Shown here: positions 8,867-16,751 of the stretch, piece by piece
How positions within the stretch are numbered: the first letter of the stretch is position 1
Layout: every line of letters begins with the position of its first letter
Assembly (NCBI GenBank): GCA_016871675.1
Contig: VHCN01000037.1
Span: forward strand, 1 to 32,000
Source of the DNA: Verrucomicrobiota bacterium
GTDB taxonomy: Bacteria; Verrucomicrobiota; Verrucomicrobiia; Limisphaerales; VHCN01
Direction: 5' to 3'
DNA length: 32,000 nucleotides
Program-made: the position numbers and the translations under genes
The notes under the pieces: generated by a model
What the model was told of the DNA's origin: nothing
The model's input: the letters and a program-made list of their open reading frames with translations, nothing else
Database searches by the model: none

Positions 8867-9177
8867 CCGGGAACGCGGCGCGAAGCCGAACCTGCGCGCC
8901 CCGTGCCGCCAAGGGTCGTTACGCGCGTGGGTTCGGATCCCGTTTGCGACGACGGGCAAAGCGTCGCCGTCTCGAAAAAGCCGTCCGCCTCGCCGTGGAC
9001 CTTCCGCAACGCCTCGTGCACGAGCGCGGTTGGTTGCAGCGTCTGGCCGGGCGACTCGCCCGCCAACATTTGCGCGGCCAGCCAGCGCAACTCTTCGTAG
9101 ACCAAGGGCAGCAATTCCCCCGCGGCCTTCCCGTCGCCTTGCTCCGCGGCCTGCAGCAACCGGGTTACGTCACTCAC
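8842..9177 (-). pseudogene. Truncated ECF sigma factor (N-terminal region 2 only)
   Basis: From a GTG at 9177 the frame reads SDVTRLLQAAEQGDGKAAGELL, PLVYEELRWLAAQMLAGESP and GQTLQPTALVHEALRKVHG, the N terminus of the PF07638-type ECF sigma factors common in Planctomycetes, Verrucomicrobia and Acidobacteria. Similarity stops near residue 64 (about position 8980). The expected RGHFFAAAAEAMRRILV segment and all of region 4, which reads the -35 box, are absent. The remaining residues are unrelated and run antisense into the end of the PQQ gene. AAGGAG lies just upstream of the GTG, only two bases away. The stretch 8867-9325 holds nothing else that I can identify. A regulator lost by truncation is the best reading. 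Confidence 0.75.
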
Positions 9178-9325
9178 GGCTCCTTGGTGACAGCCGGAGC
9201 GGGGCTGCTCAAACCGAACCGGTGAACCCGTGTCCCCTGGGCGCGCCGGACTTCGGGGCGATCCTCCTCCGACCCAACATCACTCTTGGCATCGCGCGGC
9301 GGGCCGATACGCTGCTGCGCGACCC

Positions 9326-11167
9326 ATGAGAAACGTGGCACGTGCGCTCGCCTGCTGTGCGGCCCTGGTTGTGACGGAACTCCGCGCCGCGGCGCCGGCG
9401 ACTTCCACGCCCGCGCCGCTGCCACCGCCCGAAGCCGCGAAGACCATGCAGGTGCCGCCGGGCTTCAACGTCACGCTCTTCGCCGGCGAGCCGGACGTGG
9501 TGCAACCGGTGTCCTTTTGCATCGATCATCGCGGGCGGCTGTGGGTCGCCGAGGCCATCAACTATCCCGAGCGCACCAACGGCCCGAACGACCGCATCGT
9601 CATCTTCGAGGACATCAACGGCGACGGGCGCTTCGACAAGCGCACGCTCTTTTACAACAAGCTCAACTACGTCACCGGCATCGAGGTCGGCTTCGGCGGC
9701 GTGTGGGCGATGTCGCCGCCGCACTTTGTCTTCATCCCCGACCGTGACGGCGATGACCGGCCGGACTCCGACGCGCAGGTGCTGCTCGACGGCATCGGCA
9801 TCAAGGAAAGCCGGCACAATCTCGCGAACGGATTCACGTGGGGCCCCGACGGCTGGCTTTACGGCGGGCATGGACGCACGTCGCCCTCGAAGGCCGGCAA
9901 GCCCGGCACGCCCGCGGACAAACGCATTCACTTCGACGGCGGCGTCTATCGCTATCACCCGACGCGGCATGTCTTCGAGGCGTTCGCCGACGGCACCACG
10001 AACCCGTGGGGCGTGGACTTCGACGACTTCGGCGAGCCGTTCATCTCGAACTGCGTCAACCCGCACCTCTATCACGTCATCCAGGGCGCGCACTACGAGC
10101 CGTGGCGCAACCGGCCGTCGAGCCTCTACGCCTACGACCGCATCCGCAGCATCGCGGATCATCTGCACTGGGGCGACGGCCGCGGCGGCGACACCAAGCG
10201 CGGCGACCTGCCCGACCTGCGCACCGGCGGCGGCGGCCACGCGCACGTGGGCATGATGATCTACCTGGGCGACAACTGGCCCGACAAGTATCGCAACGGC
10301 GCGTTCATGTTCAACGTCCACGGCCGCCGCTTGAATCACGACGCGCTTGCGCGCAAAGGCTCCGGCTACGTCGCGACACACGAGCCGGATTTCCTCGTCT
10401 CGAAGGACCCGTGGTTCATGGGCATCACCGTGCGCTACGGGCCCGACGGCGGCGTGTTCATGAGCGACTGGTCGGACACCGGCGAATGCCACAGCTACGT
10501 GAACACACAGCGCGGCACCGGCCGCATCTTCAAGGTCACCCACGGCACGCCGGAGCCGCGCCCGGTGGACGTCGCGCGCCTCTCCGACACCGACCTCGTG
10601 CAACTCCACCTCCACAAAAACGACTGGTGGGTCCGCCACGCGCGCCGCGCGTTGCAGGAACGCGCCGCCGCCGGACGCGATCTCTCCGCCGCGCGCCAAT
10701 CGTTGAACGAAATGCTTGCGAAGCATCCGGACGTGACGCGCAAGCTGCGCGCGCTGTGGACACTGCACGCGACGGGCGGGCTGGAGGAGGACTTCCTCCG
10801 CGCACAACTCGCCCATGAGAGCGAACACGTGCGCGCGTGGGCCGTGCGCCTGTTGTGCGAATCAAAACCGTCCGCCGGCGCGGTGCGCCGTTTCACCGCG
10901 ATGGCCGCGCAAGACCCGTCGCCCAAAGTGCGCCTCGCGCTCGCAAGCGCGCTTCAGCGCATGCCGCACACCGACCGCTGGGGCATCCTCGCCGGCCTCG
11001 CCTCGCGCGCCGAGGACGCCGCCGACCCGAACCTTCCCCTCATGCTCTGGTATGCCTTCGAGCCGATGGTGAAGACCGACCTGCCCCGCGCGCTCAAGCT
11101 CGCCGGCGATTCGAAGATTCCTCTGCTGCGCCAGTTCGCCGCCCGCCGCGCGGCAGAATCGGAGTGA
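9326..11167 (+). CDS. PVC-type DUF7133 beta-propeller/HEAT protein lacking the haem domain
   Basis: A 613-residue exported protein. Signal peptide about residues 1-22 ([21 protein letters not shown]). The large N-terminal domain (about 38-420) is the Pirellula/Verrucomicrobium type (TIGR02604, membrane-bound dehydrogenase domain): [109 protein letters not shown] and [20 protein letters not shown] helical HEAT-like region follows (about 430-605). Most relatives continue for several hundred residues into a c-type haem domain with CxxCH; here the frame ends [13 protein letters not shown] with no CxxCH and no remnant before icd. Either a natural short form or a C-terminal loss. Substrate unknown. 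Confidence 0.85.
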   Translation: MRNVARALACCAALVVTELRAAAPATSTPAPLPPPEAAKTMQVPPGFNVTLFAGEPDVVQPVSFCIDHRGRLWVAEAINYPERTNGPNDRIVIFEDINGDGRFDKRTLFYNKLNYVTGIEVGFGGVWAMSPPHFVFIPDRDGDDRPDSDAQVLLDGIGIKESRHNLANGFTWGPDGWLYGGHGRTSPSKAGKPGTPADKRIHFDGGVYRYHPTRHVFEAFADGTTNPWGVDFDDFGEPFISNCVNPHLYHVIQGAHYEPWRNRPSSLYAYDRIRSIADHLHWGDGRGGDTKRGDLPDLRTGGGGHAHVGMMIYLGDNWPDKYRNGAFMFNVHGRRLNHDALARKGSGYVATHEPDFLVSKDPWFMGITVRYGPDGGVFMSDWSDTGECHSYVNTQRGTGRIFKVTHGTPEPRPVDVARLSDTDLVQLHLHKNDWWVRHARRALQERAAAGRDLSAARQSLNEMLAKHPDVTRKLRALWTLHATGGLEEDFLRAQLAHESEHVRAWAVRLLCESKPSAGAVRRFTAMAAQDPSPKVRLALASALQRMPHTDRWGILAGLASRAEDAADPNLPLMLWYAFEPMVKTDLPRALKLAGDSKIPLLRQFAARRAAESE

Positions 11168-11279
11168 AGAACTCAAACCGCTTGCGCCGCTTTTCCGCGT
11201 CCGTTACAAAGCGTCCTCTTTGCGCGGCCCGCCGCGCACGCAAACGCGAATTCCTTCAACCTGCAACCCTCAACTCCTC

Positions 11280-12596
11280 ATGCCCTACTCCACATGCACT
11301 GTTCCCGCCGGCGGCAAGATTTCCATCAGCCAGGGCAGGCTCAACGTCCCGAACAACCCCATCATCCCCTTCATCCGCGGGGACGGCACGGGGCCGGACA
11401 TCTGGGCGGCGTCGGTGCGCGTGATGGACGCCGCGGTGCAGAAAGCCTACGCCGGCCAGCGCAAGATCGCATGGATGGAAGTCTTCGCCGGCGAGGCCGC
11501 CTTCAACAAGTTCAACAACTGGCTGCCCGACGACACCGTCGAGGCGTTCAAGGAATTCCTCGTCGGCATCAAGGGCCCGCTGACGACGCCCGTCGGCGGC
11601 GGCATCCGCTCGCTCAACGTCGCGCTGCGCCAGATGCTCGACCTCTACGTCTGCCTCCGTCCCGTGCAGTATTTCACCGGCGTGCCCAGCCCCGTGAAAC
11701 ACCCCGAGAAGGTGGACATGGTCATCTTCCGCGAAAACACCGAGGACATCTACGCCGGCATTGACTGGCAGGCCGGCTCGCCCGAGACGAGGAAGTTCCT
11801 CGAATGGCTCGCGCAAACCTCGCCCAGGGACTTCAAGAAAGTCCGCTTCGGCACCCAGCCCGCCGCCGAGGAATTCTGGAAGCTCGTCGGCGCCGCCGGC
11901 TTCCCGTGCGACGTGCAGGTCGGCATCGGCATCAAGCCCGTGAGCTACTCCGGCAGCGTGCGCCTCATCCACAGCGCCATGACCTATGCCCTCAAGAACA
12001 AGCGCAAGTCCGTCACGCTCGTCCACAAGGGCAACATCATGAAATACACCGAGGGCGCCTTCCGCGACTGGGGCTACAAGGTCGCCAAGGAACACTTCGG
12101 CGCGGTCGAGATGGACGGCGGCCCGTGGTGCAGGATTCCCGAGGGCAAACCCGGCGCGGGCCTCGTCATCAAGGACGCCATCGCCGACATCACCCTCCAG
12201 CAGGTCCTCACGCGCCCGACCGACTTCGACGTCATCGCCACGCTCAACCTCAACGGCGACTACTTGAGCGACGCCCTCGCCGCGCAGGTCGGCGGCATCG
12301 GCATCGCGCCCGGCGGCAACATCAACTACATCACCGGCCACGCCATCTTCGAGGCCACGCACGGCACCGCGCCCAAGTATGCGGGCAAGGACGTGGTGAA
12401 CCCCGGCTCCGTGGTGCTCTCCGGCGAGATGATGCTGCGCCACCTCGGCTGGACCGAAGCCGCCGACCTCATCCTCAAGGGCCTCAACGGCGCCATCGGC
12501 TCCAAGAAAGTCACCTACGACTTCGCGCGCCTGATGGAAGGCGCGACGGAGATCAAGTGCTCCGCCTTCGGCGACAACATGATCGCGCACATGTAG
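11280..12596 (+). CDS. icd: NADP-dependent isocitrate dehydrogenase
   Basis: A 438-residue TCA-cycle enzyme converting isocitrate to 2-oxoglutarate with NADPH. Landmarks: [20 protein letters not shown] (26-45), [24 protein letters not shown] with the isocitrate-binding Ser111 and Arg117, [17 protein letters not shown] (145-161), [40 protein letters not shown] and [27 protein letters not shown] carries the Lys-Tyr pair that in E. coli marks NADP rather than NAD use. Length and order match the E. coli-type homodimer. Ser111 is the position phosphorylated by AceK in enterics, but no aceK is visible here. The start at 11280 follows an A/C-rich leader. It is a housekeeping gene among accessory ones. 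Confidence 0.96.
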   Translation: MPYSTCTVPAGGKISISQGRLNVPNNPIIPFIRGDGTGPDIWAASVRVMDAAVQKAYAGQRKIAWMEVFAGEAAFNKFNNWLPDDTVEAFKEFLVGIKGPLTTPVGGGIRSLNVALRQMLDLYVCLRPVQYFTGVPSPVKHPEKVDMVIFRENTEDIYAGIDWQAGSPETRKFLEWLAQTSPRDFKKVRFGTQPAAEEFWKLVGAAGFPCDVQVGIGIKPVSYSGSVRLIHSAMTYALKNKRKSVTLVHKGNIMKYTEGAFRDWGYKVAKEHFGAVEMDGGPWCRIPEGKPGAGLVIKDAIADITLQQVLTRPTDFDVIATLNLNGDYLSDALAAQVGGIGIAPGGNINYITGHAIFEATHGTAPKYAGKDVVNPGSVVLSGEMMLRHLGWTEAADLILKGLNGAIGSKKVTYDFARLMEGATEIKCSAFGDNMIAHM

Positions 12597-12897
12597 CGCG
12601 GGTCCCTTTTGCCTACAGCATGATGCCGCCGGTGTTTGTTGTTCTCGGCGGGGTAGCCGTCCTTGTCGCCGGCGCAGATGTGGAGGCTGATGGAATCCTT
12701 GCGGTTGGCGAGGCCGATGATCCACCAGTCGCCCGAGGCGCGAGGCTTGCGGCGCTCCGTGTTGCGTCGAGCCCGAGAAATGTGTTGTCATCGCGGCGCG
12801 GCGTTCCAAATATCGCGGCCGCGCGAGGGCGGGCTGACGCCGCACCGCGCGGTTCAGCGTCCCGAATGCCGCACCGCACGACGAATTCCTGTTCATC
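12597..12897 (-). other. Gap of about 300 bases with a decayed minus-strand frame
   Basis: No intact gene is present. On the minus strand, about 12747-12620 reads SGDWWIIGLANRKDSISLHI and CAGDKDGYPAENN, which has a protein-like composition, unlike the Arg/Ala-rich text of shadow frames nearby. A shift of one base after AENN would continue as NTGGIML and a stop. I do not recognise the family. It looks like the C-terminal end of a lost gene. The remaining part, up to the sugar kinase start, shows nothing I can name. Confidence 0.35.
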
Positions 12898-13998
12898 ATG
12901 GCTTCCCTGACTGTCAAACCGGCCGGTTCCTGCGCCTACGACATGGTGGCGTTGGGCGAAATCATGCTGCGGCTCGATCCGGGCGAAGGGCGGGTGCGCG
13001 TCGCGCGCGAGTTCAAGGTGTGGGAGGGGGGCGGCGAATACAATGTCGCCCGCGGCTTGCGGCGGTGCTTCGGCATGAAGACCGCGGTGGCGACCGCGTT
13101 CGCGGACAATGACGTGGGGCGTCTGCTCGAGGATTTCATCCTGCAGGGGGGCGTGGACACGCCGTTCATCCGGTGGGCGAAGTTTGACGGCATCGGGCGC
13201 GAGACGCGCAACGGGCTGAACTTCACGGAGCGGGGCTTCGGCGTGCGCGGCGCGGTGGGCACGCCGGACCGCGGCCACACGGCGGCGAGCCAGCTCAAGC
13301 CGGGCGATTTCGACTGGGACCACATCTTTGGCAAGCTCGGCGTGCGGTGGCTGCACACGGGCGGCATTTTCGCGGCGCTCTCGGACACGACGCCGCAGCT
13401 CGTGATCGAGTGCGTGCAGAAGGCGAAGCAGCACGGGACGGTGGTGAGCTACGATTTGAACTACCGCCCGAGCCTGTGGAAATCCATCGGCGGGCAGCGG
13501 CGCGCGCAGGAGGTGAACCGCGAGATCGCGAAGCACGTGGATGTGATGATCGGCAACGAGGAGGATTTCACGGCGTGCCTCGGCTTCCAGGTCGAGGGCG
13601 CGGACGAGCACCTGCTGCACATCGACGTGAGCGCGTTCAAGCGGATGATCGAGACGGCGGTGAAGACGTTTCCGAATTTCAAGGTCACGGCCACGACGCT
13701 GCGCGCGGCGAAGACTGCGACGCGCAATGACTGGGCGGCGATCGCGTGGATGGGCGGGCGGTTCTACGAAAGCCGGAAGTATCCGGACCTGGAGATACTG
13801 GACCGCGTCGGCGGCGGCGACAGTTTTGCCAGCGGGCTCATCTACGGCCTGATGACGACGGGCGACCCGCAGCAGTCGGTGGATTACGGCGCGGCGCACG
13901 GCGCGCTGGCGATGACGACGCCGGGCGACACTTCGATGGCGGACAAGGGCGAGGTGGAGAAGTTGATGAAGGGCGGCGGCGCGCGCGTGCAGCGCTAG
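12898..13998 (+). CDS. PfkB-family sugar kinase, probably 2-keto-3-deoxygluconate kinase
   Basis: A 366-residue cytosolic ribokinase-fold enzyme. N-terminal MVALGEIMLRLDPGEGRVRV and the glycine-rich FKVWEGGGEYNVARGLRRCFG match the KdgK subgroup, where the substrate loop has GGxEYNVA. VSYDLNYRPSLWKSIGG (around 182-198) is the central PfkB motif, and DRVGGGDSFASGLIYGL (302-318) is the C-terminal signature with catalytic base Asp308. KDG kinase makes KDPG from the products of uronic-acid and pectin/alginate breakdown, fitting the secreted carbohydrate genes around it; other ketose substrates cannot be excluded. No KDPG aldolase is visible nearby. It ends 12 bases before the convergent TIM-barrel gene. 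Confidence 0.85.
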   Translation: MASLTVKPAGSCAYDMVALGEIMLRLDPGEGRVRVAREFKVWEGGGEYNVARGLRRCFGMKTAVATAFADNDVGRLLEDFILQGGVDTPFIRWAKFDGIGRETRNGLNFTERGFGVRGAVGTPDRGHTAASQLKPGDFDWDHIFGKLGVRWLHTGGIFAALSDTTPQLVIECVQKAKQHGTVVSYDLNYRPSLWKSIGGQRRAQEVNREIAKHVDVMIGNEEDFTACLGFQVEGADEHLLHIDVSAFKRMIETAVKTFPNFKVTATTLRAAKTATRNDWAAIAWMGGRFYESRKYPDLEILDRVGGGDSFASGLIYGLMTTGDPQQSVDYGAAHGALAMTTPGDTSMADKGEVEKLMKGGGARVQR

Positions 13999-14010
13999 AC
14001 GGCGCGGTGG

Positions 14011-14958
14011 CTACCTGCCTCCGGCGCGCAATCCCGCCGCGCTCATCGCGGGAGCGAGCGCGGCGTAGCTTTTCTTCGCCGCGAGGAACGGGTCGTAACC
14101 CGCCTGGTTGAAAACCTGGCTGCTCACCTCGACCATCACCGGCCCGGTCCACGCCGCTTCCTTCAGCCGGCTGAAATAATCGCGGTAATCGATCGTTCCC
14201 TCGCCGGGCAGCACGAACTTGAATTTGCCGAGTTCGCCCTCGCTGTCCTTCACGTGGATGAACACCGACTGCGGCAGCAGCGCCTTCAACGTGTCCGCGA
14301 GCGCGAGGCCGCGAAGCTGGTAGTGGCTGAAATCGTAGGCGGCCTTGATCCACGGGCTGCGGACCTGGTCGAGCAACCAGAGCGCGTGCTCGGGAAGGTG
14401 CATCGCGCCGGAGACGTGCGGCTTGATGGCGACGACCAGTTTGTGCGCCGCGGCGATTTCGGCCCAGCCGCGGAGCCGCTCGGCGAAGCCGTCGCGCAAG
14501 AGCGCCCACTGGTCGGGCCTTCCGCCGAGCACCGTCTCGAGCGGCGGCGGCGCGGCGGGTGAGATCGCGTGCGCGAGTTCGGCCGCGGCCTTGATCCGGT
14601 CGAGGTTTTGCTGGTGTGATTTCGCATCGCCTGTGAGCGGGAGGTTTTCCATCAACGCGCCGAGCCGGAGGCCGAGCGCGGCGAGGCGCCGGGCAAGGTC
14701 GCGTCGCGCGTCGGCGGTGAGCAGCTTCGGCTCGGTCGGGTAGCCGGGCATGAGCGGGAATTCGACCGCATCGTAGCCGATCGCCGCGCACGTTTGCAGC
14801 GCCTTGTCGAGCGTGAGGGGCTTCATGCCGTAAAGACTGAAGCCAAGGGTCACCCCGGCCGGCGCGGGCGCGGCGCCGAGGACGGACACGCCGAGGCTCG
14901 CGGCGAGCGCACTGCCGCGCTTGAGGAACTCGCGCCTCGATCGTGGAGTGGTCGTCAT
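14011..14958 (-). CDS. Tat-exported sugar phosphate isomerase/epimerase-like TIM-barrel protein
   Basis: A 315-residue xylose-isomerase-like (AP endonuclease family 2) protein. A Tat signal is at the N terminus: RSRREFLKRGSALAASLGVS (residues 6-25). The barrel shows LGFSLYGMKPLTLDKALQTC, IGYDAVEFPLMPGYPTEPKL, VVAIKPHVSGAMHLPEHALW, IKAAYDFSHYQLRGL, FIHVKDSEGELGKFKFVLPG, GTIDYRDYF and VMVEVSSQVFN. The acidic and histidine residues in EFP, KPH, DFSH, HVKD and VEV are in the places expected for the metal site. The Tat signal means it folds before export, common for this family in Planctomycetes and Verrucomicrobia. It starts three bases after the stop of the PfpI gene, so they form an operon. Substrate unknown. 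Confidence 0.88.
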   Translation of the reverse strand: MTTTPRSRREFLKRGSALAASLGVSVLGAAPAPAGVTLGFSLYGMKPLTLDKALQTCAAIGYDAVEFPLMPGYPTEPKLLTADARRDLARRLAALGLRLGALMENLPLTGDAKSHQQNLDRIKAAAELAHAISPAAPPPLETVLGGRPDQWALLRDGFAERLRGWAEIAAAHKLVVAIKPHVSGAMHLPEHALWLLDQVRSPWIKAAYDFSHYQLRGLALADTLKALLPQSVFIHVKDSEGELGKFKFVLPGEGTIDYRDYFSRLKEAAWTGPVMVEVSSQVFNQAGYDPFLAAKKSYAALAPAMSAAGLRAGGR

Positions 14959-14961
14959 GAG

Positions 14962-15579
14962 CTACCCGCGTCCCGTGCTGCGCTTGAGCATCGCCACGAA
15001 CTCCTTGAGCAGCCACGTGTTGTCCATCCACACGCGCGAGGTCACGAGGTTGCCGGAAATCACGACGGGTTCGTTGACGTAGGTGGCGCCGCCCTGTTGC
15101 GCGTCGAGGGCGCACTTCGCCACGGTCGTGACGGTGCGCCCGCGAATGCAGTCAGCGGCCGTGAGAATCTCCACGCCGTGGCAAAGCGCCGCAACGGGTT
15201 TGTTCGCGTCGAAGAAGTGCCGCGTGATGCGCAGCAGGTCCTTGTCGTAGCGCAGGTATTCGGGCGCGCGGCCGCCGGAGACGAACAGGCCGCAATAGTC
15301 GCGCGGGTCCACGTCGCGAAACGCCACGGTCGCGCGCACGTGATACGCGGCGCTTTCGCGGGTGATGTCCCACTTGGGCTCGCCGTCCGCCGTGGGCGGG
15401 ATCTCGTGCATCACGCCGTGGTAAAGGCGCGCCTCGGGCCCGGCCACCACCACCTCGAAGCCATCCTCCGGCAGGCGGAACATCGGATACATCGTGTCCA
15501 TGACCTCCGTGGCGTCGCCGATCGGGAGCAGAACTTTGAGTGAGGTCACGCGACGCGCGCGCGGGGAGCGTTTGTTCAT
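14962..15579 (-). CDS. DJ-1/PfpI family protein (class I glutamine-amidotransferase-like)
   Basis: A 205-residue cytosolic protein. Reading order: KVLLPIGDATEVMDTMYPMF (15-34), FEVVVAGPEARLYHGVMHEI, DPRDYCGLFVSGGRAPEYLR (91-110) and the nucleophile elbow PVAALCHGVEILTAA with Cys133-His134, then SGNLVTSRVWMDNTWLLKEF. GGRAPEYLR carries the Glu typical of the PfpI/YhbO branch. Such proteins act as deglycases, chaperones or small-molecule hydratases; the sequence does not decide. ATG at 15579 is chosen; a longer frame to 15723 adds only Arg/Ala-rich sequence. The three-base gap to the TIM-barrel gene suggests a shared substrate pathway, which is inference. Confidence 0.9.
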   Translation of the reverse strand: MNKRSPRARRVTSLKVLLPIGDATEVMDTMYPMFRLPEDGFEVVVAGPEARLYHGVMHEIPPTADGEPKWDITRESAAYHVRATVAFRDVDPRDYCGLFVSGGRAPEYLRYDKDLLRITRHFFDANKPVAALCHGVEILTAADCIRGRTVTTVAKCALDAQQGGATYVNEPVVISGNLVTSRVWMDNTWLLKEFVAMLKRSTGRG

Positions 15580-15712
15580 GCGGCGAGGACAACAAACCCC
15601 CGCAAGGGTGTCAATGGCGCGGGGAGGTTGAAGTCCGGTTTCGAATCGCGCGGCCGCGGCGGGAGCCGAGTTGGCACTCGACAGCGAAAACGGGCGGGCG
15701 CACCGTTTCGGC

Positions 15713-15928
15713 GTGAACCTCATTCCGCATCAAGCCCCGGCTTTCGGCGCTGCTGTCCGCCTGGCGCTCCTCCTGGCGTTCGCGGGCCCGCCTGCTTCCG
15801 CCGCGCAGTTCGTCTTGTTCGACGCCACCTTCAACTACACCAAGCAGGACGCGGACCATTCCAAGCCGAGCAAGTCGCACGCCTGCATCAAGGGCGCGGC
15901 GCTCAATCCCGACCGGCCGCGCGACTAG
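15713..15928 (+). pseudogene. Truncated secreted protein, N-terminal piece only
   Basis: The frame is open from a TTG at 15671; a GTG at 15713 gives 71 residues starting just before a signal peptide, LALLLAFAGPPASAAQ. The mature start, QFVLFDATFNYTKQDADHSK and PSKSHACIKGAALNPDRPRD, has real-protein character and resembles the start of larger secreted hypothetical proteins of PVC bacteria, as far as I recall, which continue well past this point. Here the frame stops directly after RPRD. I call it a truncated remnant; a genuine short secreted peptide is the alternative. Start codon is undecided and no clear ribosome site is visible. Confidence 0.5.
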
Positions 15929-15961
15929 CGCCTGTCCCGGCGGCTTGTCGTCTCCTGAGCA

Positions 15962-16714
15962 ATGCCACCCTCCAACACAAGCGGACTCGCGGGCCGGGCA
16001 TTCGTTGCCATCTGGCACGACATCGCGCCCGAGGGATTGGGGACTTTCTACGAGTGGCACAACCGCGAGCACATGCCCGAGCGGCTTGCGATTCCTGGAT
16101 TTCAACGCGGCCGCCGATACATCCGCGTCGCCGGCGAGGGGCAGGAGTTTTTCAACCTCTACGAAGTGGACTCGTTCGACGTGCTCGTCGGTCCGGACTA
16201 CCTCGCGCGGCTCAACGCGCCGACGCCGTGGACGAAACAGGCGGTCGCGCATTTTCGCGACGTCACGCGCGGTTTATGCCGCGTCGCTGGTTCGCTCGGA
16301 ACAGGGCAGGGCGGCGTGATCGCCACGCTTCGCTTCGCCGTGAGCATGGGGCGCGATGCGGCGATGCGACAGATGCTGGCAGACGAGTCGATTCCGGCGC
16401 TGCTCTCGCAACCGGGAATCGTCGGGGCACACGCGGGCTGCGCCGACACGGCTGGATCGAGCATCCCCACCGCGGAGAAACTGGCACGACAAAGCCCCAC
16501 CGACATCCCGTCGTGGGTAATGCTCGTCGAGGGGATTTCACACGAGCACCTTGGGCGAGCCCTCCCCGCCGCGCGGTGCGCCGAGCTGCTCGCATTGGGC
16601 GGCGTTCCGGATGAACCTGTCACGGGCTTTTATCGCCTCGAAGCCGAATGCCTCGGCGGGCTGCAAGCGAGCGCGCGCTCCAGCAGGGGCGAAATCGAGC
16701 CCGCACACGCTTGA
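15962..16714 (+). CDS. EthD-like dimeric alpha/beta-barrel family protein (hypothetical)
   Basis: A 250-residue protein without signal peptide or membrane segment. The N-terminal half begins AFVAIWHDIAPEGLGTFYEW and continues HNREHMPERLAIPGFQRGRRY; the pattern E/D-W-H-x-x-E-H-(x)n-R-L-x-x-P-G-F is typical of small ferredoxin-like dimeric barrels of the EthD/DUF4286-like kind. A second, weaker half (about 115-235) has SIPALLSQPGIVGAHAG and GFYRLEAEC and may be a duplicated barrel. Function unknown; relatives act in degradation or isomerisation of small organic compounds. It stands alone, 37 bases before the PSD1 gene on the same strand. Confidence 0.65.
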   Translation: MPPSNTSGLAGRAFVAIWHDIAPEGLGTFYEWHNREHMPERLAIPGFQRGRRYIRVAGEGQEFFNLYEVDSFDVLVGPDYLARLNAPTPWTKQAVAHFRDVTRGLCRVAGSLGTGQGGVIATLRFAVSMGRDAAMRQMLADESIPALLSQPGIVGAHAGCADTAGSSIPTAEKLARQSPTDIPSWVMLVEGISHEHLGRALPAARCAELLALGGVPDEPVTGFYRLEAECLGGLQASARSSRGEIEPAHA

Positions 16715-16751
16715 ATGTCGCCGTGCGACCGTGGTCAAACTCGCTGACTTT

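Noticed and set aside
8927-8950. tRNA T-arm-like sequence (gttcggatcc with flanking pairs)
   Set aside because: A five-pair T stem can be drawn, with two G-U pairs, but position 58 is G rather than A and no D arm, anticodon arm or matching acceptor strand occurs upstream. An attachment-site scar of a tRNA cannot be excluded but is unsupported.
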